The notes below the pieces were generated by a model, which was not told the DNA's origin, made no database searches, and saw only the letters and a list, made by a program, of their open reading frames with translations. DNA of 6,090 nucleotides from Oscillospiraceae bacterium (GTDB taxonomy: Bacteria > Bacillota > Clostridia > Christensenellales > Aristaeellaceae): the NCBI GenBank assembly GCA_031266295.1, contig JAISBH010000297.1, positions 1 through 6,090 of the forward strand, read 5' to 3'. Position numbers and translations under genes: made by a program. Below, in pieces: positions 1 to 5,690 of the stretch. The stretch's first letter is position 1, and each line of letters begins with the position of its first letter.

Positions 1-816
1 CCGGGCAGCGTGTCGCAGGTGAGGGCGTGCGCCGCCGTGATGGCCGCGCTGGCAAAGTCGAGCGGCTGCGCGATATTCCTGATAGGGCACGTAACGAAGG
101 ACGGAGCGATAGCGGGGCCGCGCGTGCTGGAGCATATGGTCGACGCGGTGCTGTACTTCGAGGGTGAACGGAGGCACGCGTACCGGATGCTGCGGGCAGT
201 GAAGAATCGTTTCGGTTCGGTGCATGAACTAGGGCTGTTTGAAATGACCGAGCACGGCATGGCCGAGGTTGAGAATCCGGAGGCGATGCTGCTCAGTCAG
301 CGCGCGCATGGAGTATCCGGTTCAGTAGTGACATGCGCGATTGAGGGCACGAGGCCGTTGCTGGTAGATGTACAGGCGCTGGTAACGCGTTCGCCGCTGG
401 CTTCACCGAGGCGAACGGTGGATGGAGTGGACGCGGGTCGTATTGCGTTGTTGTTGGCCGTACTTGAAAAGCGAGCTGGGCTGCGGTTATACGATCAAGA
501 TGTGTTTATAAATATTGCGGGTGGGTTGACGCTCTCAGAACCATCGGCGGATCTGGCGCTGACCGTAGCAGTAGCGTCGTCGCTGAAGAATATTGTTGTG
601 TCGGATCAATGGGTTGTGTTCGGCGAGGTAGGGCTGGCTGGGGAGGCGCGAGGCGTATCAATGACGGAGCGGAGGTTGTTGGAGTGCGCACGGCTAGGGT
701 TCACGCATGCAGTAATCCCGAAGGTGTCACTGAAGGGCTTGAAAACACCGGATGGGATGAAGGTTATTGGCGTAGAAACGGTTAGAGAGGCACTCGTAGC
801 GGTAGAGAACCGATAG
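1..816 (+). CDS. radA: DNA repair protein RadA (Sms), C-terminal part, 5' end outside window
   Basis: RadA is a RecA-like, DnaB-like ATPase that drives branch migration and processing of recombination intermediates. The reading frame is open from base 1, so the gene is cut by the window edge; the GTG at 10 is an internal valine, not a start. About 271 residues remain of a family length near 450. The zinc finger and Walker A motif are missing. Seen here are the end of the ATPase core (PGSVSQVR at the very start, then IGHVTKDGAIAGPRVLEH), the RadA-specific KNRFG motif at 202-216, and the FEMTEHGM linker at about 238-261. The Lon-protease-like C-terminal domain follows, with SEPSADLAL and VVFGEVGLAGEARGV. 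In this family that domain binds DNA and is not a protease. In many Firmicutes disA follows radA; here a repeat and a dead reverse transcriptase follow instead. Identity is very secure. Confidence 0.97.
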   Translation, partial: PGSVSQVRACAAVMAALAKSSGCAIFLIGHVTKDGAIAGPRVLEHMVDAVLYFEGERRHAYRMLRAVKNRFGSVHELGLFEMTEHGMAEVENPEAMLLSQRAHGVSGSVVTCAIEGTRPLLVDVQALVTRSPLASPRRTVDGVDAGRIALLLAVLEKRAGLRLYDQDVFINIAGGLTLSEPSADLALTVAVASSLKNIVVSDQWVVFGEVGLAGEARGVSMTERRLLECARLGFTHAVIPKVSLKGLKTPDGMKVIGVETVREALVAVENR

Positions 817-833
817 CCCTTCGCAGGGTCTGG

Positions 834-912
834 GACGCGGCGCGTCCGCACCTTCGGGAGTGAGGATTGACATCCCCTCCCCGTGGGTTGGAACGAGGCG
901 ACGGGGAAGGGG
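834..912. repeat. dispersed GC-rich intergenic repeat, copy 1
   Basis: This block begins 17 bp after the radA stop. Bases 834-859 match 5714-5739 at 24 of 26 positions, and 888-898 (TTGGAACGAGG) matches 5800-5810 exactly, followed by a similar ACGGG-type stretch in both copies. The order of the two blocks is the same in both places but the sequence between them differs in length, so this is a diverged repeat family. It contains two hairpins: 833-838 with 842-847 (6 bp, 3-nt loop), and 874-884 with 901-912 (CCCCTCCCCGT with ACGGGGAAGGGG, one bulged base, 16-nt loop). The second could slow or end radA transcription, but it lacks a T-run. No coding capacity is evident. Confidence 0.7.
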
Positions 913-920
913 CATATTCA

Positions 921-1055
921 CTAAGATAACAAAACACCGTCGACCATCTGTAAGCGTATACCGCGTTTCCGTTTCTCCACTTGTAACCCAACGCTGATTT
1001 CGGCGTAATTCTCCCCGATGTATTTAAGATCAATCACATTCGTCATTATGATCAT
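921..1055 (-). CDS. very small doubtful ORF, 41-44 aa, unrecognised
   Basis: A minus-strand frame runs from ATG at 1055 (or 1046) to a TAG at 923-921. It starts MTNVIDLKYIGENYAEISVG and continues with a basic stretch (VEKRKRGIRL) and the tail QMVDGVLLS. The composition looks like a real protein piece: mixed charged and hydrophobic residues, no low complexity. The frame stays open upstream of the ATG to about 1125, where a TAG closes it, so it could be the end of a longer lost gene now abutting the RT remnant. There is no convincing Shine-Dalgarno at either ATG. I do not recognise the family. The open frame may be chance; treat this as a candidate gene fragment only. The rest of the 817-1134 spacer holds the repeat listed separately and nothing else I can support. 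Confidence 0.2.
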   Translation of the reverse strand: MIIMTNVIDLKYIGENYAEISVGLQVEKRKRGIRLQMVDGVLLS

Positions 1056-1134
1056 CAGTATATACTTCGTCTCGCGCCAGACACTCCTTAAGTTGTTTGT
1101 TTCTAGGGGGAAAAACGCTATTCGCTATGAATAG

Positions 1135-2134
1135 CTCGAAGTCTTTACCCGGCTGTATCGCTACCTTCTGCGACCGGATATCTACTTCACTGCCTACAAG
1201 CATCTGTATGCTAACGGCGGAGCCGCCACTCGCGGGGTCGACAACGACACTGCGGATGGATTCAGCGAGCAGAAAATTCAACGTATTATTCAAGGATTGC
1301 AGGATGGCACGTATCAGCCCAAGTATGTACGCCGAACGTATATAGCGAAAAAGAACGGGAGCGGAAAGAAGCGCACGTTAGGCATTCCTACGTTCACGGA
1401 TAAGCTTGTGCAGGAATGTGTCAGAATGATACTTGAAGCTATCTACGAACTAATTTTCTCGTCGCTGTCGCACGGCTTCCGACTAAAGCGTAGCTGTCAT
1501 ACAGCCTTGAAAGTGGTTAAGTATGATTTCTGCGGAGCAAAATGGTTCATCTAAGGCGATATCCGAGGTTGTTTTGACGACATTGACCATTCGGTGTTGA
1601 CTGGTTTGATTGGGCGGAAGATAAAGGACGTCCATTTCGTCCAACTAATCCATAAATTCTTGAAGGCTGGATACATGGAAAACTGGCAGTATCATGCCAC
1701 CTATAGCAGGATTCCACAGGGAGGTATTGTGTCGCCGATTTTAGCCAATATCTATCTTAATGAACTGGATAAGCGCCTAGAGGCAATGCAAACGTCGTCT
1801 AATAAAGCGGCGGAACGTCAGTATACGCCTGAATACAGTTATCTTCACGGAAGAAAAACGTATTTAGCCAGGTGTATAAAGAGAACAACCGGAGAAAAGC
1901 GCGAGATGTACATGACGCAATGGAAAGCCGCTCATGCAAAATTGCTGAGAACGCCATCAAAGTCTCAAACAGATAAGAAAATCTGCTATGTCCGCTATGA
2001 AGATGATTTTCTTATCGCGTAAACGGCGGCAAAGTGGGTTATGAAGCGATAAAGGCTGACCTTAAAGCGTTCATATGCGATGTTCTGCATAAAGCGAAGA
2101 AAAGACCTATATTACCCACAGCAGCGAATATGCG
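1135..2134 (+). pseudogene. ltrA: group II intron-type reverse transcriptase (LtrA family), decayed and truncated
   Basis: Frame 1 matches the group II intron maturase/RT family from RLYRYLLRPDIYFTAYKHLY (from about 1150), through YQPKYVRRTYI and GIPTFTDKLVQE, to SHGFR..RSCHTAL. It continues in GDIRGCFDDIDH (1555-1590, first catalytic Asp), PQGGIVSPILANIYLNELD (1714-1770) and YVRYEDDFLIA (YEDD at 1996-2007). Several lesions are visible. A TAA at 1552-1554 replaces the Glu normally found between KWFI and GDI. The alanine of YADD is Glu. A one-base loss near 2017 drops the frame into a stop at 2020-2022, while homology continues one frame over as VNGGKVGYEAIKADLKAFI. A second frameshift near 2091 leads to SEEKTYITHSSEYA, where homology ends at 2134. 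The thumb, maturase X domain and any endonuclease are absent. A stop at 1132-1134 precedes the recognisable part. No intron RNA (GUGYG 5' end or domain V) is visible. Base composition is less GC-rich than radA or the xyl genes, which suggests transfer. It cannot make active RT. Confidence 0.93.
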
Positions 2135-2369
2135 GTGGACTTATCCGAGATGTTGGATAAGTGGCTCCGGATTCCAACGCAAACAGCCTGGCGAAAATCT
2201 CGTCCATCACCCGCTTGACGAGATCTGCGTTATTGTCCTCGATAAAGTCAGTGCCACTGTAACAGCGTTCCATGGTTATCCTCAAGAACACCTTATCAAT
2301 GTCAAACCGGCGCGAGACCACGGTCTCGCGCTCGCCCGCTTCCTTCATCCCGCTCTCGCCTGACAACAT
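2112..2369 (-). CDS. small hypothetical ORF, unrecognised, joined to the RT remnant
   Basis: A minus-strand frame of 85 codons runs from ATG at 2369 (alternatives: TTG 2378, internal ATG further in) to a TAA at 2114-2112. The central part contains FDIDKVFLRITMERCYSGTD followed by an acidic, helical-looking stretch (DLVKRVMDEIFARLF). This looks protein-like and soluble, with no signal peptide or membrane segment. Its last residues are read from the opposite strand of the RT remnant, whose homology stops at 2134, so the original C-terminus is probably lost and this is a gene fragment. I do not recognise the family and assign no function. No strong Shine-Dalgarno precedes the candidate starts. 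A near-palindrome lies 22-44 bp upstream of the ATG (2391-2413). It could also be a chance ORF. Confidence 0.3.
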   Translation of the reverse strand: MLSGESGMKEAGERETVVSRRFDIDKVFLRITMERCYSGTDFIEDNNADLVKRVMDEIFARLFALESGATYPTSRISPPHIRCCG

Positions 2370-2390
2370 CCCCGACAATAAACTTACAGA

Positions 2391-2413
2391 ACGTACAGTA
2401 CACTACAGTACGT
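2391..2413. repeat. near-perfect inverted repeat with TACAGTA direct repeats, possible operator
   Basis: ACGTACAGTA (2391-2400) and TACAGTACGT (2404-2413) are inverted copies matching at 9 of 10 bases around a 3-bp centre. The same stretch can be read as two direct TACAGTA copies with a 10-bp period, one helical turn. It lies just upstream of the small minus-strand ORF, where an operator would be expected. A role as a mobile-element end is also possible. The function is inferred. Confidence 0.4.
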
Positions 2414-2460
2414 AGATCTCCCTGAGGCGAGGCGCACGCCTAGTCTCAAAATAACAACTA

Positions 2461-2494
2461 CCGTTGAGGGACCTTAATCCCTCAACGGCTTTTT
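2461..2494. terminator. strong hairpin terminator, probably bidirectional
   Basis: CCGTTGAGGGA (2461-2471) pairs perfectly with TCCCTCAACGG (2478-2488): 11 bp with a 6-nt loop CCTTAA. It is followed on the plus strand by C and TTTTT (2490-2494), a textbook rho-independent terminator. On the minus strand the hairpin begins 9 nt after the tRNA-Pro CCA end and is followed by a T-rich but broken tail (TAGTTGTTATTTTG). It therefore probably also ends the tRNA-Pro transcript, and any read-through from xylB, since no other terminator is visible between xylB and the tRNA. Confidence 0.9.
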
Positions 2495-2496
2495 CC

Positions 2497-2573
2497 TGGT
2501 TTGGGTGGCGAGATTCGAACTCGCGGCCTCTTGAACCCCATTCAAGCACGCTACCAAGCTGCGCCACACCCAA
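2497..2573 (-). tRNA. tRNA-Pro, anticodon GGG
   Basis: Read on the minus strand, the 77-nt gene folds into a full cloverleaf. The acceptor stem TTGGGTG pairs with CACCCAA. The D arm has GCGC/GCGT around AGCTTGGTA. The anticodon stem CTTGA/TCAAG is perfect, with loop ATGGGGT, which gives anticodon GGG after U33. The variable loop is AGGCC, and the T arm is GCGAG/CTCGC around TTCGAAT. The discriminator is A and CCA is encoded. GGG reads CCC and CCU proline codons. The gene lies downstream of xylB on the same strand, with its own promoter and a hairpin terminator after it. Confidence 0.97.
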
Positions 2574-2584
2574 GCACATGGTTT

Positions 2585-2613
2585 AGTATAGCACAGCCTA
2601 GCCTGAAATACAA
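2585..2613 (-). promoter_or_regulatory. sigma-70-type promoter for tRNA-Pro
   Basis: On the minus strand, TTGTAT (2613-2608) and TATACT (2590-2585) are separated by exactly 17 bp. A start about 7 nt past the -10 box falls near 2578, leaving a leader of about 5 nt before the mature tRNA 5' end at 2573. This is a good fit to the vegetative promoter consensus. The promoter lies 62 bp downstream of the xylB stop, so the tRNA need not depend on xyl transcription. Confidence 0.75.
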
Positions 2614-2674
2614 GCGCAATATAAAAATTACTTCACTCATCCCGCACCCTCAGCAAATCTCCTGCCCTCAAAAG

Positions 2675-4204
2675 TTAGAGAGCCTTTAACGCCTGGAAAG
2701 TGTCGCGCAGCGCGGGATATAGCCGCGCGTATAGGTCGTAGGTATTGGTATAGGCCGCGTGGTTCAATGCGTCCGGGTACTGCGTTGACTTCACCTTGAT
2801 GATTTTGTCGCACGCTTGGGCGACGGTCGGGTATATGCCCGCGCCAACAGCGGCCAATATCGCCGCACCTAACGCAGCGCCTTCCGTACGTTCCGGCACG
2901 CCGATAGGCGAACCAAAACAATCCGCTATCATCCCGCGCCAGAAACCAGAGCGCGCCCCACCGCCTACCGCCAACACGTTATCCAGCGTCACACCCATCC
3001 CGCGTAGTATATTTACACTGTCATTCAGCGCGTATGTCACGCCCTCCATTACCGCCCGTATCAAATCGCCGCGCTTATGCATCGCGCTTAGCCCAAAGAA
3101 TACCCCGCGGCAATCCGGATCCAAATGCGGCGTCCTCTCCCCCATCAAATACGGCAGATATATCAACCGATTCGCTCCGATCGGACTCTCCGAGGCCTCT
3201 TCGCTCATCACATCATACGGGTCAACGCCCCGGTCCGCCGCCAGTCTTACCTCATCCGAACATACAGTATCCCGCAGCCACCGCAGCGATAGCCCCGCCG
3301 ACTGCACCACGCCCATCACATGCCACGCTCCAGGCACCGCGCAGCAAAACGTATGCACCCTGCCCTTTGGATCAATCGACAGTTGATTCGTGTGCGAGAA
3401 TACCACGCCCGACGTTCCTATCGTGCAGAACGCCCGCCCGTCTCTTACCACGCCCGTTCCAACCGCCGCCGCCGCGTTGTCGCCCGCCCCTCCTACCACT
3501 AATGTAGAGGCAGACAGCCCTGTCAGCTTAGCCGCCTGCTCGGATATATGTCCCGTCACATCGGGCGATTCATACACCTTCGCCAGCATCTCCAGCGGAA
3601 TACCCAACTTGCCGCATACTTCTTCCGACCATCGGCGCCCCGGCACATCCAGCAGCTGCATACCACTCGCGTCGGATACCTCCGTAGCGAAGTCTCCCGT
3701 CAGCATGTACCTTATGTAGTCCTTAGGCAGCAGTATGTGCCGGCACCTCTCGAACACATCCGGCTGATGGTTCTTTACCCACATTATTTTGGACGCAGTG
3801 AACCCCGTAAGCGCTGGGTTCGCCGTTACCTCAATCATCCGTCTCGCGCCTACCAGCGAGGTGATCTGTTCACACTCCGCGCCGGTACGCTGATCCGCCC
3901 ATATGATTGAGCGGCCCAGCGTTTCGCCTTTCTCATCCAGCATTACCAGGCCGTGCATCTGGCCCGACATGCCCAGCGCCTTGATCTGTCTCGGATCCAC
4001 GCCAGACTCGCGCACTACCTCGCCTATCGTTTCTACGGCGGCGCGCCACCAATCCAACGGCTCCTGTTCAGCCCAGCCGTTATGCGGCTGGTACAGCGGA
4101 TATTCCCGCGACGCGCTGCACAGCTGCTCGCCTTCGGCGCTGAACAACGCCGTCTTTGTGCCCGATGTCCCCAAGTCCAAGCCTAACACGTAGGAATTGC
4201 TCAT
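2675..4204 (-). CDS. xylB: xylulokinase
   Basis: XylB (EC 2.7.1.17) transfers phosphate from ATP to D-xylulose, giving D-xylulose 5-phosphate in the cytoplasm. The 509-residue protein is full length for the FGGY kinase family. Visible motifs are the N-terminal phosphate loop GLDLGTSGTK (8-17), GMSGQMHG (78-85) and WADQR (102-106) of the sugar pocket, and GGAGDNAAAAVGTG (238-251), whose Asp242 is the expected catalytic base. GERTPHLDP (355-363), the C-terminal ATP motif GGGARSGFWRGMIAD (414-428) and EGAALGAAILA (441-451) follow. The ATG at 4204 lies 4 nt past the xylA stop; a GGTGAT stretch overlapping that stop resembles the 3' part of the consensus ribosome site, so translation is probably coupled to xylA. 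MHG, WADQR and operon context favour xylulose over glycerol or gluconate as substrate. Confidence 0.97.
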   Translation of the reverse strand: MSNSYVLGLDLGTSGTKTALFSAEGEQLCSASREYPLYQPHNGWAEQEPLDWWRAAVETIGEVVRESGVDPRQIKALGMSGQMHGLVMLDEKGETLGRSIIWADQRTGAECEQITSLVGARRMIEVTANPALTGFTASKIMWVKNHQPDVFERCRHILLPKDYIRYMLTGDFATEVSDASGMQLLDVPGRRWSEEVCGKLGIPLEMLAKVYESPDVTGHISEQAAKLTGLSASTLVVGGAGDNAAAAVGTGVVRDGRAFCTIGTSGVVFSHTNQLSIDPKGRVHTFCCAVPGAWHVMGVVQSAGLSLRWLRDTVCSDEVRLAADRGVDPYDVMSEEASESPIGANRLIYLPYLMGERTPHLDPDCRGVFFGLSAMHKRGDLIRAVMEGVTYALNDSVNILRGMGVTLDNVLAVGGGARSGFWRGMIADCFGSPIGVPERTEGAALGAAILAAVGAGIYPTVAQACDKIIKVKSTQYPDALNHAAYTNTYDLYARLYPALRDTFQALKAL

Positions 4205-4208
4205 TCTA

Positions 4209-5525
4209 TCACCCGAACATTACGCTGTTCAATACGCTTTCCAGATACTCTTGCCGCCCGCTTCCAGGCAGCGCGGGCGCGCCGTTCTTCTCGGCCGCCG
4301 CCGCCAGCTCAGCCAGCGTCGTCTTGCCGGAACGGATCTTCCGGCCCAGTTCGGTTTCAAACGACGCGTAACGATCCTTTATGAACTGGTCAATCCGCCC
4401 GTCCTCAATGATCGCGGCGGCGCGCAGCAGACCCAACGCGAACGTATCCATACCCAGAATAAACGCGTGGGCGATATCCTCCGACGTGTACGCGCTGCGG
4501 CGATTTTTCGCATCGAAGTTGAATCCGCCCGGTATTCCCCCCGCCTTCAGCACCTCGTACATGGCCAGCGTCGTCTCGTATACGTTAAACGGGAATTCAT
4601 CCGTATCCCAGCCGATCAGATAATCGCCCTGATTCGCGTCGATCGAACCCAGCATACCGTTTATCGCGCTAACGCGCAGATCATGCTGGAACGTGTGGCC
4701 GGCCAATGTCGCGTGGTTCGCCTCTATATTCATCTTGAAATCTTTATCGAGCCCATATTCCTTCAGGAATCCGATCGCCGTCGCCGCGTCGAAGTCATAC
4801 TGATGCTTCATCGGCTCCTTGGGCTTCGGCTCGATCAGGAAGTCGCCCTTGAATCCAATCGACCGACCGTAGTCCACAGCCATCTTCATTAACCGCGCGA
4901 TATTATCCAGCTCAAACTTCATGTCGGTGTTGAGCAAGCTCTCGTATCCTTCTCGGCCGCCCCAGAATACATAGCCGCGCCCGCCCAGCTTGACAGTCAT
5001 ATCCAGTGCCTTCTTGATCTGCGCGGCGGCGTGGCAGTACACGTCCACCGAGTTGGTTGATCCCGCGCCATTCATGAAGCGCGCGTTGCTGAACATATTC
5101 GCCGTTCCCCACAGGCAGCGGATACCCGTCTCTCCCATTTTCTTGAGCAAATAATCCGTTATCTCATCCAGGCGCTTATTCGTTTCGCCGATCGTATCCG
5201 CCTCGGGCACCAAGTCCACATCATGGAAGCAGAAGTAACCTATGCCCAGTTTCCGCATAAGCTCAAAACCCGCGTCGACCTTCGCGCGCGCGTGTTCCAT
5301 AGTACCAACCGTCTTGCCGAAGCTCTTGTCCGCAGTACCCGGCCCAAACATGTCTGTGCCAGTCGCGCCCAGCGCGTGCCACCATGCCAGCGCGAAGGGC
5401 AGGTGTTCCTTCATCTTCTTGCCCGCGACGATCTGATCCGCGTTATAATACTTGAACGCAAACGGGTTGGTTGACTTTGAACCCTCATACGCGATCTCGG
5501 GGACGGACGGGAAGTATTCCGCCAT
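4209..5525 (-). CDS. xylA: xylose isomerase, class II
   Basis: XylA (EC 5.3.1.5) interconverts D-xylose and D-xylulose in the cytoplasm and needs two divalent metals (Mg, Mn or Co). At 438 residues with an N-terminal extension it is a class II enzyme, like those of thermophilic clostridia and Thermotoga. The active-site residues known from that class are all present at the expected positions: His101 and Asp104 (FCFHDVDL), Trp139, Val186, Glu232 and Lys234 (LIEPKPKEP), Glu268 and His271 (NIEANHATLAGH), Asp296, Asp307 and Asp309 (GWDTDEF), and Asp339 (FNFDAKNRR). The enzyme should be active. The ATG at 5525 has GGAAGGAG at 5544-5537, 11 nt upstream. It is the first gene of a xylA-xylB operon. 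Trp139 and Val186 are the wild-type pocket residues that favour xylose over glucose. Confidence 0.98.
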   Translation of the reverse strand: MAEYFPSVPEIAYEGSKSTNPFAFKYYNADQIVAGKKMKEHLPFALAWWHALGATGTDMFGPGTADKSFGKTVGTMEHARAKVDAGFELMRKLGIGYFCFHDVDLVPEADTIGETNKRLDEITDYLLKKMGETGIRCLWGTANMFSNARFMNGAGSTNSVDVYCHAAAQIKKALDMTVKLGGRGYVFWGGREGYESLLNTDMKFELDNIARLMKMAVDYGRSIGFKGDFLIEPKPKEPMKHQYDFDAATAIGFLKEYGLDKDFKMNIEANHATLAGHTFQHDLRVSAINGMLGSIDANQGDYLIGWDTDEFPFNVYETTLAMYEVLKAGGIPGGFNFDAKNRRSAYTSEDIAHAFILGMDTFALGLLRAAAIIEDGRIDQFIKDRYASFETELGRKIRSGKTTLAELAAAAEKNGAPALPGSGRQEYLESVLNSVMFG

Positions 5526-5536
5526 TCTCTATTGCA

Positions 5537-5544
5537 CTCCTTCC
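5537..5544 (-). promoter_or_regulatory. Shine-Dalgarno site of xylA
   Basis: GGAAGGAG on the minus strand lies 11 nt before the ATG at 5525. It matches the anti-SD core well; the spacing is a little longer than the usual 7-9 nt. It fixes the xylA start. Confidence 0.8.
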
Positions 5545-5561
5545 GAAATGTAGGCTCTTGT

Positions 5562-5589
5562 TTATGGATGCTTACCGGTACTTATGGAT
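5562..5589 (-). promoter_or_regulatory. candidate operator in the xylA leader: direct repeat with 20-bp period around a palindrome
   Basis: ATCCATAA occurs twice on the minus strand (5569-5562 and 5589-5582), exactly 20 bp apart, about two helical turns. Between the copies is the perfect 8-bp palindrome TACCGGTA (5573-5580). The block lies just downstream of the predicted transcription start, a position that suits a repressor or roadblock. It does not resemble the long palindromic XylR operator described in Bacillus. That it is an operator is an inference. Confidence 0.4.
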
Positions 5590-5603
5590 ACATCCCGAAA
5601 AAC

Positions 5604-5632
5604 ATTTTACAGTCATGGCGGCGCGTTGTCAA
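5604..5632 (-). promoter_or_regulatory. xylAB promoter
   Basis: On the minus strand a perfect -35 TTGACA (5632-5627) and a -10 TAAAAT (5609-5604) are 17 bp apart, close to the vegetative sigma consensus. Transcription should start near 5597, giving a 5' leader of about 70 nt before xylA. A promoter this strong would need repression or another control, which fits the candidate sites on both sides of it. Confidence 0.8.
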
Positions 5633-5657
5633 TGGGTATGCCAATGTTCTCTGCAAC

Positions 5658-5669
5658 TCCAAATTTGGA
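5658..5669. promoter_or_regulatory. 12-bp palindrome upstream of the xyl promoter, candidate activator site
   Basis: TCCAAATTTGGA is a perfect 12-bp palindrome, with further CCAAT/ATTGG half-matches outside it (5641-5645 and 5670-5674). Its centre is about 67 bp upstream of the predicted start, a common place for activators that touch RNA polymerase from upstream. No regulator gene is in the window, so binding is only inferred. Confidence 0.3.
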
Positions 5670-5690
5670 ATTGGTGTCGCATTCGGTAGG

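Noticed and set aside
989..1004. Eleven-base match AACGCTGATTT to the reverse strand of the 192-bp element
   Set aside because: Too short and without further alignment around it; best explained by chance.
1030..1293. 87-codon minus-strand ORF
   Set aside because: Most of it is antisense to the conserved N-terminal part of the reverse transcriptase, which is clearly the real reading there.
2141..2160. TTATCC/GGATAA hairpin just after the RT joint, considered as group II intron domain V
   Set aside because: Only 6 bp with an 8-nt loop; it lacks the conserved domain V bulge and GNRA-type cap.
2034..2363. 109-codon plus-strand ORF
   Set aside because: Its first third is the frameshifted continuation of the RT (VNGGKVGYEAIKADLKAF); the rest is non-homologous sequence after the second frameshift and the joint at 2134. 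It is not a separate gene.
2796..3719. Several long plus-strand open frames opposite xylB
   Set aside because: They are shadows of a high-GC coding strand, rich in Ser, Pro, Ala and Arg, with no family resemblance, while xylB has every expected motif.
4197..4892. 231-codon plus-strand ORF opposite xylA
   Set aside because: Antisense shadow of xylA, Arg-rich and without recognisable motifs.
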